Origin: Fibrobacter sp.
GTDB taxonomy: Bacteria; Fibrobacterota; Fibrobacteria; Fibrobacterales; Fibrobacteraceae
Assembly: GCA_016295375.1 (NCBI GenBank)
Contig: JAEDLI010000115.1
Coordinates: forward strand, 1-6,855
Direction: 5' to 3'
DNA: 6,855 nt
The notes under the pieces are model-generated. The model did not search any database. It saw only the letters and a list, made by a program, of their open reading frames with translations, and was not told the origin of the DNA. The translations under genes were made by a program, and so were the position numbers. Of the stretch, positions 1 to 6,080 are shown one piece after another (within the stretch, counting starts at the first letter, position 1; each line of letters opens with the position of its first letter).

Positions 1-205
1 CCTTGCGTTCCATGTAGATGAGAATAGGGGCAGAACCGATGTTCACGGCGCAGACCGCGATGATGCAGATGACGGCGTTAATCAAGAAGGCGACGACGCT
101 GTCCAAAGTCTCGGACTGGAAGGCTACAGGCAGGTAGGCAGTCACCTGGGGAACCAGGTTCCTTACAAAATCGCCGATAGGATTGGTAACGGAAGGGACA
201 AACAT
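1..205 (-). CDS. nuoH: NADH-quinone oxidoreductase subunit H (NuoH), N-terminal part, cut by window edge
   Basis: This is the first 68 codons of NuoH, the membrane subunit of complex I that lines the entrance of the quinone chamber beside NuoB and NuoD. The ATG lies at 205-203. Translation gives a short polar leader, then a hydrophobic first transmembrane helix at about residues 37-63, ending in LIYMERK. A hydrophobic helix closing in an ERK/ERR motif is characteristic of NuoH at this position. The start is only 3 bases past the nuoD stop, and a CAGGT ribosome-binding element (211-215) overlaps the nuoD stop codon, so translation is coupled. The rest of the gene, including the quinone-site loops, is outside the window. 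Identification rests on the N-terminus plus position in the operon. Confidence 0.9.
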   Translation of the reverse strand, partial: MFVPSVTNPIGDFVRNLVPQVTAYLPVAFQSETLDSVVAFLINAVICIIAVCAVNIGSAPILIYMERK

Positions 206-208
206 AAA

Positions 209-1348
209 CTACCTGTCAATTTCGGGAATCACGGGGTCCAAGGTGGCAAGAATGGTCACCAGGTCCGAAATCTTGTGGCCCTGGACCATCTTGTTGAGGG
301 CCGCAATGTGGGGGAAACTTGGACCGCGTGTGTGTATGCGGTAGGGCTTCTCGCCGGTAGTGGCGGCTACTACGTAGGTGGCGTAGAGCCCCTTGGCGGT
401 CTCGATTTCGCTGTAGTAGCGGCCCACCGGCAAACGCACCGGCTTTTCTTTGGAGCGCCAAGGCCCTTCGGTGGGGAACCGATCAATGCACTGACGGAGG
501 ATTTTCATAGACTCGTGGATTTCGGCGATACGCACCGTGTAACGGTCGTAGCAGTCCCCGTTGTGGGTCACGGGAACTTCGAAATCGAAGGAGTCGTAGA
601 TGCTGTAGGGGTTCGCCCGGCGCACGTCAAAGTTTACGCCGCTGGCCCTGAGCACGGGACCGGAGCATCCGTAGGCGATGGCGTCTTCCTTGGAGAGGAT
701 GCCTATACCCTTGCTGCGTTCCAGAACAATGATGTTCTTGGAAAGGAACCGCTCGTAGTCCTTCATGGTGTCGTCCATGTGGTCCAAAAATGCCTTGACC
801 CGCGGGATAAACGTGTCGGGCACGTCGTAGCGACTTCCGCCCGGCCTGAAGAAATTGGTGGTGAGTCTGGAGCCTGTCACCTCTTCCAAGATGTCGTGGA
901 TCATCTCGCGTTCCTTGAAACCGTACAGCAGGCAGGTCTGTCCGCCCAGGTCGCCGCCAAAGCAGGCGAAGAACACCAGGTGGCTCGCGATACGGCCCAG
1001 TTCCTGCAGCATCACACGGATATATTCCGCCTTCTCGGGAACGCCGATGTTCATGCCCTTCTCGAGGGCGATGACCACACCCAGGTTGTTCTGGATGGCG
1101 GTAAGGTAGTCCTGACGGTCGGAAAGGGCGATGTACTGCAGGTAACTCATGGATTCGGCCTGCTTTTCCATGCCGCGATGGATATAGCCGAAATGGGGCA
1201 CCAGCTCTACGATGGTCTCGCCGTCCATGCGGAGGGCGAGGCGCAGGGCCCCGTGGGTACTGGGGTGCTGGGGACCCATGTTGATGAAAAATTCTTCGGT
1301 GTTGGTTTCACGCTGGATGCGGAATCCCGGAGGAAGCATTCCTGTCAT
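209..1348 (-). CDS. nuoD: NADH-quinone oxidoreductase subunit D (NuoD, 49 kDa subunit)
   Basis: NuoD is the 49-kDa hydrogenase-like subunit of complex I. Together with NuoB it forms the site where electrons from cluster N2 reduce quinone. At 379 residues it is full length for a stand-alone NuoD, not the CD fusion of enterobacteria. Visible hallmarks are NMGPQHPSTHG (residues 23-33, with the quinone-site histidines H28 and H32), HRGMEK (57-62), the RQDY segment whose Y81 aligns with the conserved quinone-binding tyrosine, FFRPGG (about 166-171), and the C-terminal signature LDPVIPEIDR. The ATG at 1348-1346 overlaps the stop of the upstream nuoBC gene in an ATGA junction. A strong AGGAGG (1359-1354) sits 5 bases upstream, so I prefer this start to the second methionine three codons in. 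No broken or missing motif is seen. Confidence 0.97.
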   Translation of the reverse strand: MTGMLPPGFRIQRETNTEEFFINMGPQHPSTHGALRLALRMDGETIVELVPHFGYIHRGMEKQAESMSYLQYIALSDRQDYLTAIQNNLGVVIALEKGMNIGVPEKAEYIRVMLQELGRIASHLVFFACFGGDLGGQTCLLYGFKEREMIHDILEEVTGSRLTTNFFRPGGSRYDVPDTFIPRVKAFLDHMDDTMKDYERFLSKNIIVLERSKGIGILSKEDAIAYGCSGPVLRASGVNFDVRRANPYSIYDSFDFEVPVTHNGDCYDRYTVRIAEIHESMKILRQCIDRFPTEGPWRSKEKPVRLPVGRYYSEIETAKGLYATYVVAATTGEKPYRIHTRGPSFPHIAALNKMVQGHKISDLVTILATLDPVIPEIDR

Positions 1349-2604
1349 ACGGGCCTCCTAATCATTTCCGGGTGGGTAAAGTCCTTGCGCAGGGGGTAGC
1401 CTACAAAGTCGTCGTCCAAAAAGATTCGGCGCTGGTCGGGGTGGCCCACGAAGTCGATGCCGAACATGTCGTAAACTTCACGTTCCTTGAATTCTGCCGC
1501 TGGATACAGGTGGCTGATGCTGGGGGCGTGGGCAAGGAGCGCCGTGGCCCGCTGCTCTTCGGGAATGGAAAAGTCCTTTTTCAGTTGCAGGCAGAGGAAC
1601 AGCTTGTGTCCGTGTTCCATGCTGCGGAACTGGGAGACTACGTCAAAATGGTCGTCGTAGTCGATACCAACGATATCGATGAGGTAGTCCATCTTGAGGC
1701 TGGCCTCATCCTTGATGAATTCCACCATGGGCAGGTAGTCTTCGGGAGAGACCATCACTTCTAGCGGTCGGTCCGCCGGCATGGCGGCCACCACGTCTTC
1801 CACAGGGTCTTCGCTGTGGGTGTGCACCGTTACCGCCGGGAACTTTTCCTTCAGTTTGGCGTAGATGTCGGACTGGGTAAGCCCCATGCGCTTGAAGGGG
1901 ACACGTTCCACTTCGGGAAAGTCTTCTTTCTTGATGCGGATAGGCTTGAAACTGGACTTGTAGTCGGGATTTTCTTCCTTGAACTTGGCCCTGGCTTCAG
2001 CCATCTCTTCGTCTTTCATCTCTTCCAGGGCGGCCCAGGTCTTGGCGGCTTCGCGGTAGCGGTCCATGGTGGACACGTCCTTGGGTTCGCCGACCTGCCA
2101 GGGGTTACGGCAGGTCTCCTTCAGAATTTTTTCACGGAGGGTCAGAAGCCCGTGGAAAAGGGCCTCGGGTCTGGGCGGGCATCCGGGAACGAACACGTCT
2201 ACGGGAATCAGGTTCTGGGCTCCACGGACTACGGAGTAATTGTCGTAGATGAAGGGCCCACCGCTGATGGTGCATGCGCCCATGGCGATGGCGTACTTGG
2301 GACCCGGAATCTGCTCCCACAGCATCTGGATGGCAGGTGCCATGCGGCGGGTGATGGTTCCTGCCAAAATAAACAGGTCCGCCTGTCTCGGAGAGCTGCG
2401 GAACACCTCACTTCCAAAGCGGGCGATGTCGTAGCGGGCCATGGAACTGCTCATCATCTCGATGGCGCAGCAACTGGTGCCGTAGGTCAAGGGCCAAATG
2501 GAATTTGCGCGGGCCCAGTTCACCACGTAGTCGATGGCGTTCACGGCATACTTGCCGAGGGGGATAGGGTCCAGAATCTTTGGAGCTAAATTGATTATTC
2601 CCAT
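1345..2604 (-). CDS. nuoBC: Fused NADH-quinone oxidoreductase subunits B and C (NuoB-NuoC)
   Basis: One 419-residue open frame carries two complex I subunits. Residues 1 to about 165 are NuoB, which holds the terminal iron-sulfur cluster N2. Its four cluster cysteines are present: the adjacent pair C45-C46 in TSCCAIEMM, C111 in MGACTISGGPF, and C142 in VPGCPPRPEA. Residues about 165-240 are a highly charged, probably helical linker. Residues about 240-419 are NuoC (30-kDa subunit), with the signature EREVYDMFGI (374-383), the RRI motif, and the closing GYPLRKDF. NuoB and NuoC are separate proteins in most bacteria, and enterobacteria fuse C to D instead. M240 (codon at 1887-1885) may be a relic of an old NuoC start, but no ribosome-binding site precedes it. 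The gene start overlaps the end of nuoA by 10 bases, with AAGGAAT (2617-2611) just upstream. Its stop overlaps nuoD by 4 bases. Confidence 0.96.
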   Translation of the reverse strand: MGIINLAPKILDPIPLGKYAVNAIDYVVNWARANSIWPLTYGTSCCAIEMMSSSMARYDIARFGSEVFRSSPRQADLFILAGTITRRMAPAIQMLWEQIPGPKYAIAMGACTISGGPFIYDNYSVVRGAQNLIPVDVFVPGCPPRPEALFHGLLTLREKILKETCRNPWQVGEPKDVSTMDRYREAAKTWAALEEMKDEEMAEARAKFKEENPDYKSSFKPIRIKKEDFPEVERVPFKRMGLTQSDIYAKLKEKFPAVTVHTHSEDPVEDVVAAMPADRPLEVMVSPEDYLPMVEFIKDEASLKMDYLIDIVGIDYDDHFDVVSQFRSMEHGHKLFLCLQLKKDFSIPEEQRATALLAHAPSISHLYPAAEFKEREVYDMFGIDFVGHPDQRRIFLDDDFVGYPLRKDFTHPEMIRRPV

Positions 2605-2975
2605 TTCAGGATTCCTTTTTTCCAGGCGTAGGCGAGGCCGGAAACGAGAATGGCCATAAATATCACAAGGTCAATGATAACGACCGCAGGGGCGAGGGGC
2701 GTGTTCCCGGTCATGATTTCCTTGAAGTTCATGAGCACGGGATACAGGAACAAAGCTTCGATGTCGAAAACCAGGAACAAAAGCGCGAACAGGTAGTAAC
2801 CCACCTTGAACTGGATGCGGGCGTTTCCGATGGTCTGCATGCCGCATTCGTAGGGGGCCATCTTGTTCTTGGTGTTCTTGGTACGGTAGCCCAGCAAAAG
2901 CCCGGTGACGGTAGCCGCCGCGGCGATGAAGGCACCCAAGAAGAGGAATATGGATAAGATGATGTATTCGGACAT
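2595..2975 (-). CDS. nuoA: NADH-quinone oxidoreductase subunit A (NuoA)
   Basis: NuoA is a small membrane subunit of complex I (ND3 in mitochondria) whose long loop wraps the quinone site between the membrane arm and NuoB/NuoD. The 126-residue product has the normal length and three hydrophobic helices, at roughly residues 4-29, 58-80 and 92-117. The diagnostic loop motif PYECG (41-45, with C44 equivalent to the redox-switch cysteine of mitochondrial ND3) is present. So is FDIEALFLYP (70-79), whose acidic D71 and E73 in helix 2 are conserved in the family. It is the first gene of the nuo run here. The sequence just before its ATG reads GAACCTAAAA, with no recognisable Shine-Dalgarno element, and is built from the 7-bp repeat tract described separately. 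The 3' end overlaps nuoBC by 10 bases. Confidence 0.97.
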   Translation of the reverse strand: MSEYIILSIFLFLGAFIAAAATVTGLLLGYRTKNTKNKMAPYECGMQTIGNARIQFKVGYYLFALLFLVFDIEALFLYPVLMNFKEIMTGNTPLAPAVVIIDLVIFMAILVSGLAYAWKKGILKWE

Positions 2976-3121
2976 TTTTAGGTTCGGGGTTCGAGGTTCG
3001 AGGTGTGGGGTTCAAGGTAGGAGTAGAGAGTCTTTGAAATAAGAGACTTCAGACAAATCTCTTGGACCGAAAACCTCAAAGCGAGTTTACGAGCGACCTC
3101 ATGCCTCATACCTCATACCTC
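2976..3121 (-). promoter_or_regulatory. Spacer and leader upstream of nuoA
   Basis: This 146-base stretch separates the unknown gene from nuoA on the same strand. It holds the two inverted heptamer tracts and, between them, a weak 6-bp inverted repeat (AAGAGA 3041-3046 and TCTCTT 3058-3063, 11-base loop). I see neither a convincing -35/-10 pair nor a hairpin followed by a T-run. The sequence thus does not decide whether nuoA has its own promoter here or is read through from the relA/spoT transcript. Pairing of the two heptamer tracts in the RNA would place a long imperfect stem immediately before the nuoA start codon. Confidence 0.4.
2981..3015. repeat. 7-bp tandem repeat tract, GGTTCGA type, beside the nuoA start
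   Basis: On the plus strand five consecutive heptamers run GGTTCGG, GGTTCGA, GGTTCGA, GGTGTGG, GGTTCAA, followed by a decayed GGTAGGA. The tract begins 5 bases upstream of the nuoA ATG. In the nuo transcript it reads as the C-rich complement (CGAACCT type). It resembles the short tandemly repeated heptamers (STRR) known from other bacteria. Function is unknown. It is the inverted partner of the tract at 3097-3124. Confidence 0.75.
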
Positions 3122-3124
3122 TTA
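3097..3124. repeat. 7-bp tandem repeat tract, CCTCATA type, at the end of the unknown gene
   Basis: Four consecutive heptamers on the plus strand run CCTCATG, CCTCATA, CCTCATA, CCTCTTA. The last unit supplies the TAA stop codon (minus strand, 3124-3122) of the upstream 195-residue protein, so the repeat reaches exactly to the coding boundary. Read on the minus strand the unit is GGTATGA, sharing the pattern GGTnnGA with the plus-strand units at 2981-3015. The two tracts are therefore imperfect inverted repeats of each other across an 81-base spacer. Confidence 0.75.
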
Positions 3125-3709
3125 GTAGAAGTTCTGTAACTCCTGTATCGTTCCAAAAAGGGTGTTGCCTATCTGGAACCGTTCAACGATATGCTTTACC
3201 AGCTCCCGGAATTCCTTGATGGTGGCAAGGGACATGGCCGAAAGCTTTTCCTGGATAGAACTGACGAATCCCTTGTCCACCGGTTGCGCTTTCATGCCCT
3301 GCATGTTCATGCCCCAGTCGTGGAGCATCTTGTCGGTGTCGATTCGGGCGATGATATAGTGGGTGGTAGAAAGCAGTTCCCGCAGAAAGTGCACCAGGAA
3401 GATTTCTTCTTGCAGAATGCCCCAACGCTTGTCCTTGGAATACAGCGTGGCCTCTTCGGCCTTGCCGTAAAAGATGGCGGCCTGGGCGTATTCCAGGCAA
3501 GTGGTAATCAGACGCTCGTAGTGCTTGATTTCTTGTTGCAGGTGGGCGAACCATTCTTCGTCAAACTTGCCTCCGGTGGTGCCGTTATAGTCGTTGGGCA
3601 ACAGCGCCCTGAAGGCGTAATAGACCTCTTCGTAGTAACGGTTCCGCATGCGGCAGTTGAAGGCCCTGTTCTTCAGGGTGTAGTCGCTATGGTGCAGGGG
3701 CGTCATCAT
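3122..3709 (-). CDS. Uncharacterised 195-residue protein, translationally coupled to relA/spoT
   Basis: I do not recognise this protein. It looks soluble and mostly alpha-helical, with no signal peptide and no clear transmembrane helix; the most hydrophobic stretch (roughly residues 104-122, IFLVHFLRELLSTTHYII) is amphipathic. It is rich in aromatic residues (12 Tyr, 12 Phe, 3 Trp), and clusters such as NRYYEEVYYAF near residues 23-33 stand out. It has only two cysteines (C19, C71) and no recognisable catalytic or nucleotide-binding motif. The ATG (3709-3707) overlaps the relA/spoT stop in an ATGA junction. A GGAGGT element (3724-3719) lies 9 bases upstream, which favours the first of two adjacent ATG codons. 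The stop codon lies within a 7-bp repeat tract. Tight coupling suggests a role tied to (p)ppGpp metabolism or simple co-expression; that is inference only. Confidence 0.85.
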   Translation of the reverse strand: MMTPLHHSDYTLKNRAFNCRMRNRYYEEVYYAFRALLPNDYNGTTGGKFDEEWFAHLQQEIKHYERLITTCLEYAQAAIFYGKAEEATLYSKDKRWGILQEEIFLVHFLRELLSTTHYIIARIDTDKMLHDWGMNMQGMKAQPVDKGFVSSIQEKLSAMSLATIKEFRELVKHIVERFQIGNTLFGTIQELQNFY

Positions 3710-5850
3710 GATTTTTTAACCTCCCGCACGCCGCTAATCTGCTGGATCTTGTAGGTGACGGAATCCACCTGCTCCTTGCGGAAGGCCTTGAATTCCATAC
3801 GGATCCTGCCGGAAGATTGCTTGCTTACGACGCTCATCTGGTCCAGGAACAGGTTTTCGTCCTTGATGACCTTCAGCACGTCGAAAGTGATGTTCTTGCG
3901 GTTGTCCGTCTCCACGATTAGGTGGGTGGTGAAGGGCTCCGAAAGGTCCGGGCTCCACTGTACCGGAATCTGCTGCTCTACGGGGAAATCCTTGAGACAG
4001 GGGCATTTGAGGGAGTGCACCTCGATGCCCACCTGTGGCCGCATGATTCCCACAATCTTGTCGCCGGGCACGGGCCCGCAGCAGCTGGCGAAATGCACCA
4101 CCAGGTTGGTCTCCTGGCCGATTTCCAGGGGCATGTCGTCTTGGACGGGGCTCTTCTTGTCCTTGTTGAAGGTTGGGAAGAACCGGAGGGCCGAAGCTTC
4201 CTTGGAAATGTTCTCGCCGCCGTTCAAGAAACGGTGGATGTCCTGCAGGGGGAGTTCTCCCTGGCCCAGCCGTTCGTAGAAGGTCTCGATGTTCGGTGTG
4301 CCGAAATGCTTTGCCGTACTTTCGTCCGAAGGATACTGGTCCTTTTCCATCTTGGAGACCCGCAGTTCACGGGTCCAGATTTCACGGCCCAGGTCTCTGG
4401 CCTGTTGCAGCATGCTGGTCTTCATCCACTTGCGCAGTTCCTGCTTGGCCTTGGTGGTGGTTACCATCTCCAGCCATTCCGGGCTGGGCTCCTGGGTGGG
4501 ACTTTTCAGCACCTGGATGGTGGCCCCGTGGGGCACGGGCTTGTCCAGGCTTACCACTTCGTCGTTGATGCGGGCCCCTATGCAGTGGAGTCCGAGCTCC
4601 GTATGTACAGCAAAGGCAAAGTCCAGCACGATAGCCCCGTCGGGCAGTTCGATGGAATTTCCCTTGGGGGTGAACACCACGATTCCCTCGGGTTTCAGGT
4701 CCACCTTCAAAAAGTCCAGGTATTCGCGGCTGTCTGAAATTTCGGACTGGAGCTTGACCATGTGGTCTAGCCAGGCCAGTTCTTCGCCTTCGTGCTGGGT
4801 TTCCAGCTTGTAGGCCCAGTGGGCGGCAAAGCCCTTCTCTGCCGTCAGGTCCATGTCCTTGGTGCGGATCTGGACTTCCACCATCTTGTTTTCGGGCCCG
4901 ATGACCGTGGTATGGATACTCTGGTAAAGGTTCGGCTTCGGAGTGGCGATGTAGTCCTTGAAGCGGCTCTGGAGGGGCGGCCACAGGTTGTGGACATAGC
5001 CCAGGGCCAGGTAGCATTCGGGAATGGTATCCACGATAATGCGGATGGCGAAAATGTCGAAGATGTCCTCGAATTCGCAACCCCGTGCAATCATCTTGTT
5101 GTAGATGCTGTAAATGTTCTTGGTGCGGCCCTGGATGGTGCAGTCGAAATCTTCTAGGGCAAGCTTGATCTGCAAGGGCCCGATGACGGACTGGATGTAC
5201 TTTTCCCGGGCTTCCTTGTTCTCGATAAGGGCGTCCACCAGTTTCTGGTACTCTACCGGGTTCACGTACTTGAAGCTCAGGTCCTCAAGCTCCGTCTTGA
5301 GCTTGTACAGGCCGAACCGGTGGGTGAGGGGCACGTAGATGTCCAGGGTTTCCTGGGCGATGATTTTCCGCTTTTCGGGCTTCATGTACTGCATGGTCCG
5401 CATGTTGTGGATGCGGTCTGCAATCTTGATCATGATGACTCGGGGGTCTTTCGCCATGGCGGTAATGAGCTTGCGGTAGGTTTCCGCCTTGCGGGCGGTC
5501 TTGCTCTCTTGCTGGGCGGCGGTAATTTTTGTGACGGCGTCCACCATGAAGGCGGTATCGTCGCCGAACTTTTCAGAAATCTCGCTCAGGGTGTGGGGCG
5601 TGTCCTCTACCACGTCGTGGAGTAGCCCGGCAAGCACCGTGGCCTGGTCCTGTTTCAGGTCCGAAAGGATCTTGGCCACCTCGTAGGGGTGCTCGGTATA
5701 GGGCATGCCGCTCTTGCGGTACTGGCCACTGTGGGCCTCTGCAATAAAGACAATGGCATTCTCCAGGATCTCGCGGTTCAGGGCGGGATTCTTCTTGATA
5801 AGCACGTCCACGATGTGCTTTTGGTTGGATGTCAACTCTTGCACTGCCAT
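3706..5850 (-). CDS. Bifunctional (p)ppGpp synthetase/hydrolase (RelA/SpoT, Rel family)
   Basis: A full-length 714-residue long RelA/SpoT homologue that makes (p)ppGpp from ATP and GTP/GDP and also hydrolyses it. The N-terminal HD hydrolase looks active: R45, H54, the HDVVEDT motif (78-84), D145, N149 and T152 match the metal and substrate residues of Rel. The synthetase domain has GRTKNIYSIYNKM (241-253), FDIFAIR (264-270), Y309 and the catalytic glutamate E325 in EVQIRT. RFKD at 296-299 is the RxKD form typical of bifunctional enzymes, against ExDD in synthetase-only RelA. A TGS domain follows (about 388-450), then a helical region, a zinc-finger-like domain with CC 590-591, H612 and C616, and a C-terminal ACT domain (about 640-714). 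The start has no Shine-Dalgarno but lies just after a strong -10 element. The stop overlaps the next gene by 4 bases. Either rel, relA or spoT could be used as a name, so no symbol is given. Confidence 0.96.
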   Translation of the reverse strand: MAVQELTSNQKHIVDVLIKKNPALNREILENAIVFIAEAHSGQYRKSGMPYTEHPYEVAKILSDLKQDQATVLAGLLHDVVEDTPHTLSEISEKFGDDTAFMVDAVTKITAAQQESKTARKAETYRKLITAMAKDPRVIMIKIADRIHNMRTMQYMKPEKRKIIAQETLDIYVPLTHRFGLYKLKTELEDLSFKYVNPVEYQKLVDALIENKEAREKYIQSVIGPLQIKLALEDFDCTIQGRTKNIYSIYNKMIARGCEFEDIFDIFAIRIIVDTIPECYLALGYVHNLWPPLQSRFKDYIATPKPNLYQSIHTTVIGPENKMVEVQIRTKDMDLTAEKGFAAHWAYKLETQHEGEELAWLDHMVKLQSEISDSREYLDFLKVDLKPEGIVVFTPKGNSIELPDGAIVLDFAFAVHTELGLHCIGARINDEVVSLDKPVPHGATIQVLKSPTQEPSPEWLEMVTTTKAKQELRKWMKTSMLQQARDLGREIWTRELRVSKMEKDQYPSDESTAKHFGTPNIETFYERLGQGELPLQDIHRFLNGGENISKEASALRFFPTFNKDKKSPVQDDMPLEIGQETNLVVHFASCCGPVPGDKIVGIMRPQVGIEVHSLKCPCLKDFPVEQQIPVQWSPDLSEPFTTHLIVETDNRKNITFDVLKVIKDENLFLDQMSVVSKQSSGRIRMEFKAFRKEQVDSVTYKIQQISGVREVKKS

Positions 5851-5862
5851 TATCTACAATTT

Positions 5863-5890
5863 ATTATAAAATTTGGCAGAAAAACGGCAA
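5863..5890 (-). promoter_or_regulatory. Predicted sigma-70-type promoter of the relA/spoT gene
   Basis: Read on the minus strand, TTGCCG (5890-5885, 4 of 6 matches to TTGACA) is followed after 16 bases by a perfect TATAAT (5868-5863). The -10 ends only 12 bases before the ATG at 5850. A normal transcription start would therefore fall around 5857-5855, leaving an untranslated leader of about 5-7 bases. That fits the absence of any ribosome-binding site before this gene. Confidence 0.65.
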
Positions 5891-5913
5891 TTTTTGGAAT
5901 ATAAGCCAAAAAT
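5890..5913. promoter_or_regulatory. Perfect 24-bp palindrome (operator candidate) upstream of relA/spoT
   Basis: The arms ATTTTTGG (5890-5897) and CCAAAAAT (5906-5913) are exact inverted repeats around an 8-base spacer, AATATAAG. The site touches the upstream edge of the predicted -35 box, and its centre is about 45 bases before the predicted transcription start. Such placement is typical for binding of a dimeric transcription factor. It has no following T-run and is AT-rich, so a terminator role is unlikely. No specific regulator can be named. Confidence 0.45.
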
Positions 5914-5952
5914 AAGGTATTTGGTGATATGAAGCCCGCTGAAAGTAAAAAA

Positions 5953-5990
5953 CGAAAAAAAACAAATACCCCCCCCGAATGAATCGGGGG
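5953..5990 (-). terminator. Predicted Rho-independent terminator downstream of mscL
   Basis: On the minus strand a 7-bp stem CCCCCGA/TCGGGGG (5990-5984 with 5978-5972, 5-base loop) is followed by GGG, TATTTG and a run of eight T (to 5956), then further T-rich sequence. It lies about 90 bases past the mscL stop and points in the mscL direction. The few bases between stem and T-run make it less than ideal. Confidence 0.6.
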
Positions 5991-6060
5991 CGTTGCGGGG
6001 GCCTCCCCGCTAAAGGGGGTGGCGAGCGACGTAGTGCGAGGCAGGGGGAGATTTCCCCCT
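5969..6060. repeat. GC-rich block of three short hairpins (REP-like)
   Basis: Within 92 bases three separate inverted repeats occur: 5972-5990 (CCCCCGA/TCGGGGG), 5995-6010 (GCGGGG/CCCCGC, 4-base loop) and 6043-6060 (AGGGGGA/TCCCCCT, 4-base loop). Between them lies GCGAGCGACGTAGTGCGAGG (6012-6031 region). The block sits in an otherwise AT-rich intergenic region. Dense palindromes of this kind are typical of dispersed REP-like intergenic elements, but a single copy in this window cannot prove dispersal. Confidence 0.5.
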
Positions 6061-6080
6061 AATCACTAAACCGCTGTTTA

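Noticed and set aside
275..1399. Long plus-strand open frame of 374 codons opposite nuoD
   Set aside because: It is the antisense shadow of nuoD, produced by codon bias in GC-rich DNA. The translation has no recognisable domain, while the minus-strand product matches NuoD over its whole length.
3041..3063. Possible terminator hairpin AAGAGA/TCTCTT after the unknown gene
   Set aside because: The stem has only six AT-rich pairs with an 11-base loop, and no T-run follows in the direction of transcription.
2978..3109. Minus-strand 43-codon open frame across the nuoA leader, ending 2 bases before the nuoA ATG
   Set aside because: It starts inside the heptamer repeats and ends in the other repeat tract, has no ribosome-binding site, and its translation looks like non-coding sequence. 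A short leader peptide cannot be excluded but is not supported.
3922..4737. Plus-strand open frame of 271 codons opposite relA/spoT
   Set aside because: It is antisense to the TGS and C-terminal region of an intact RelA/SpoT gene and shows no domain or initiation signals of its own.
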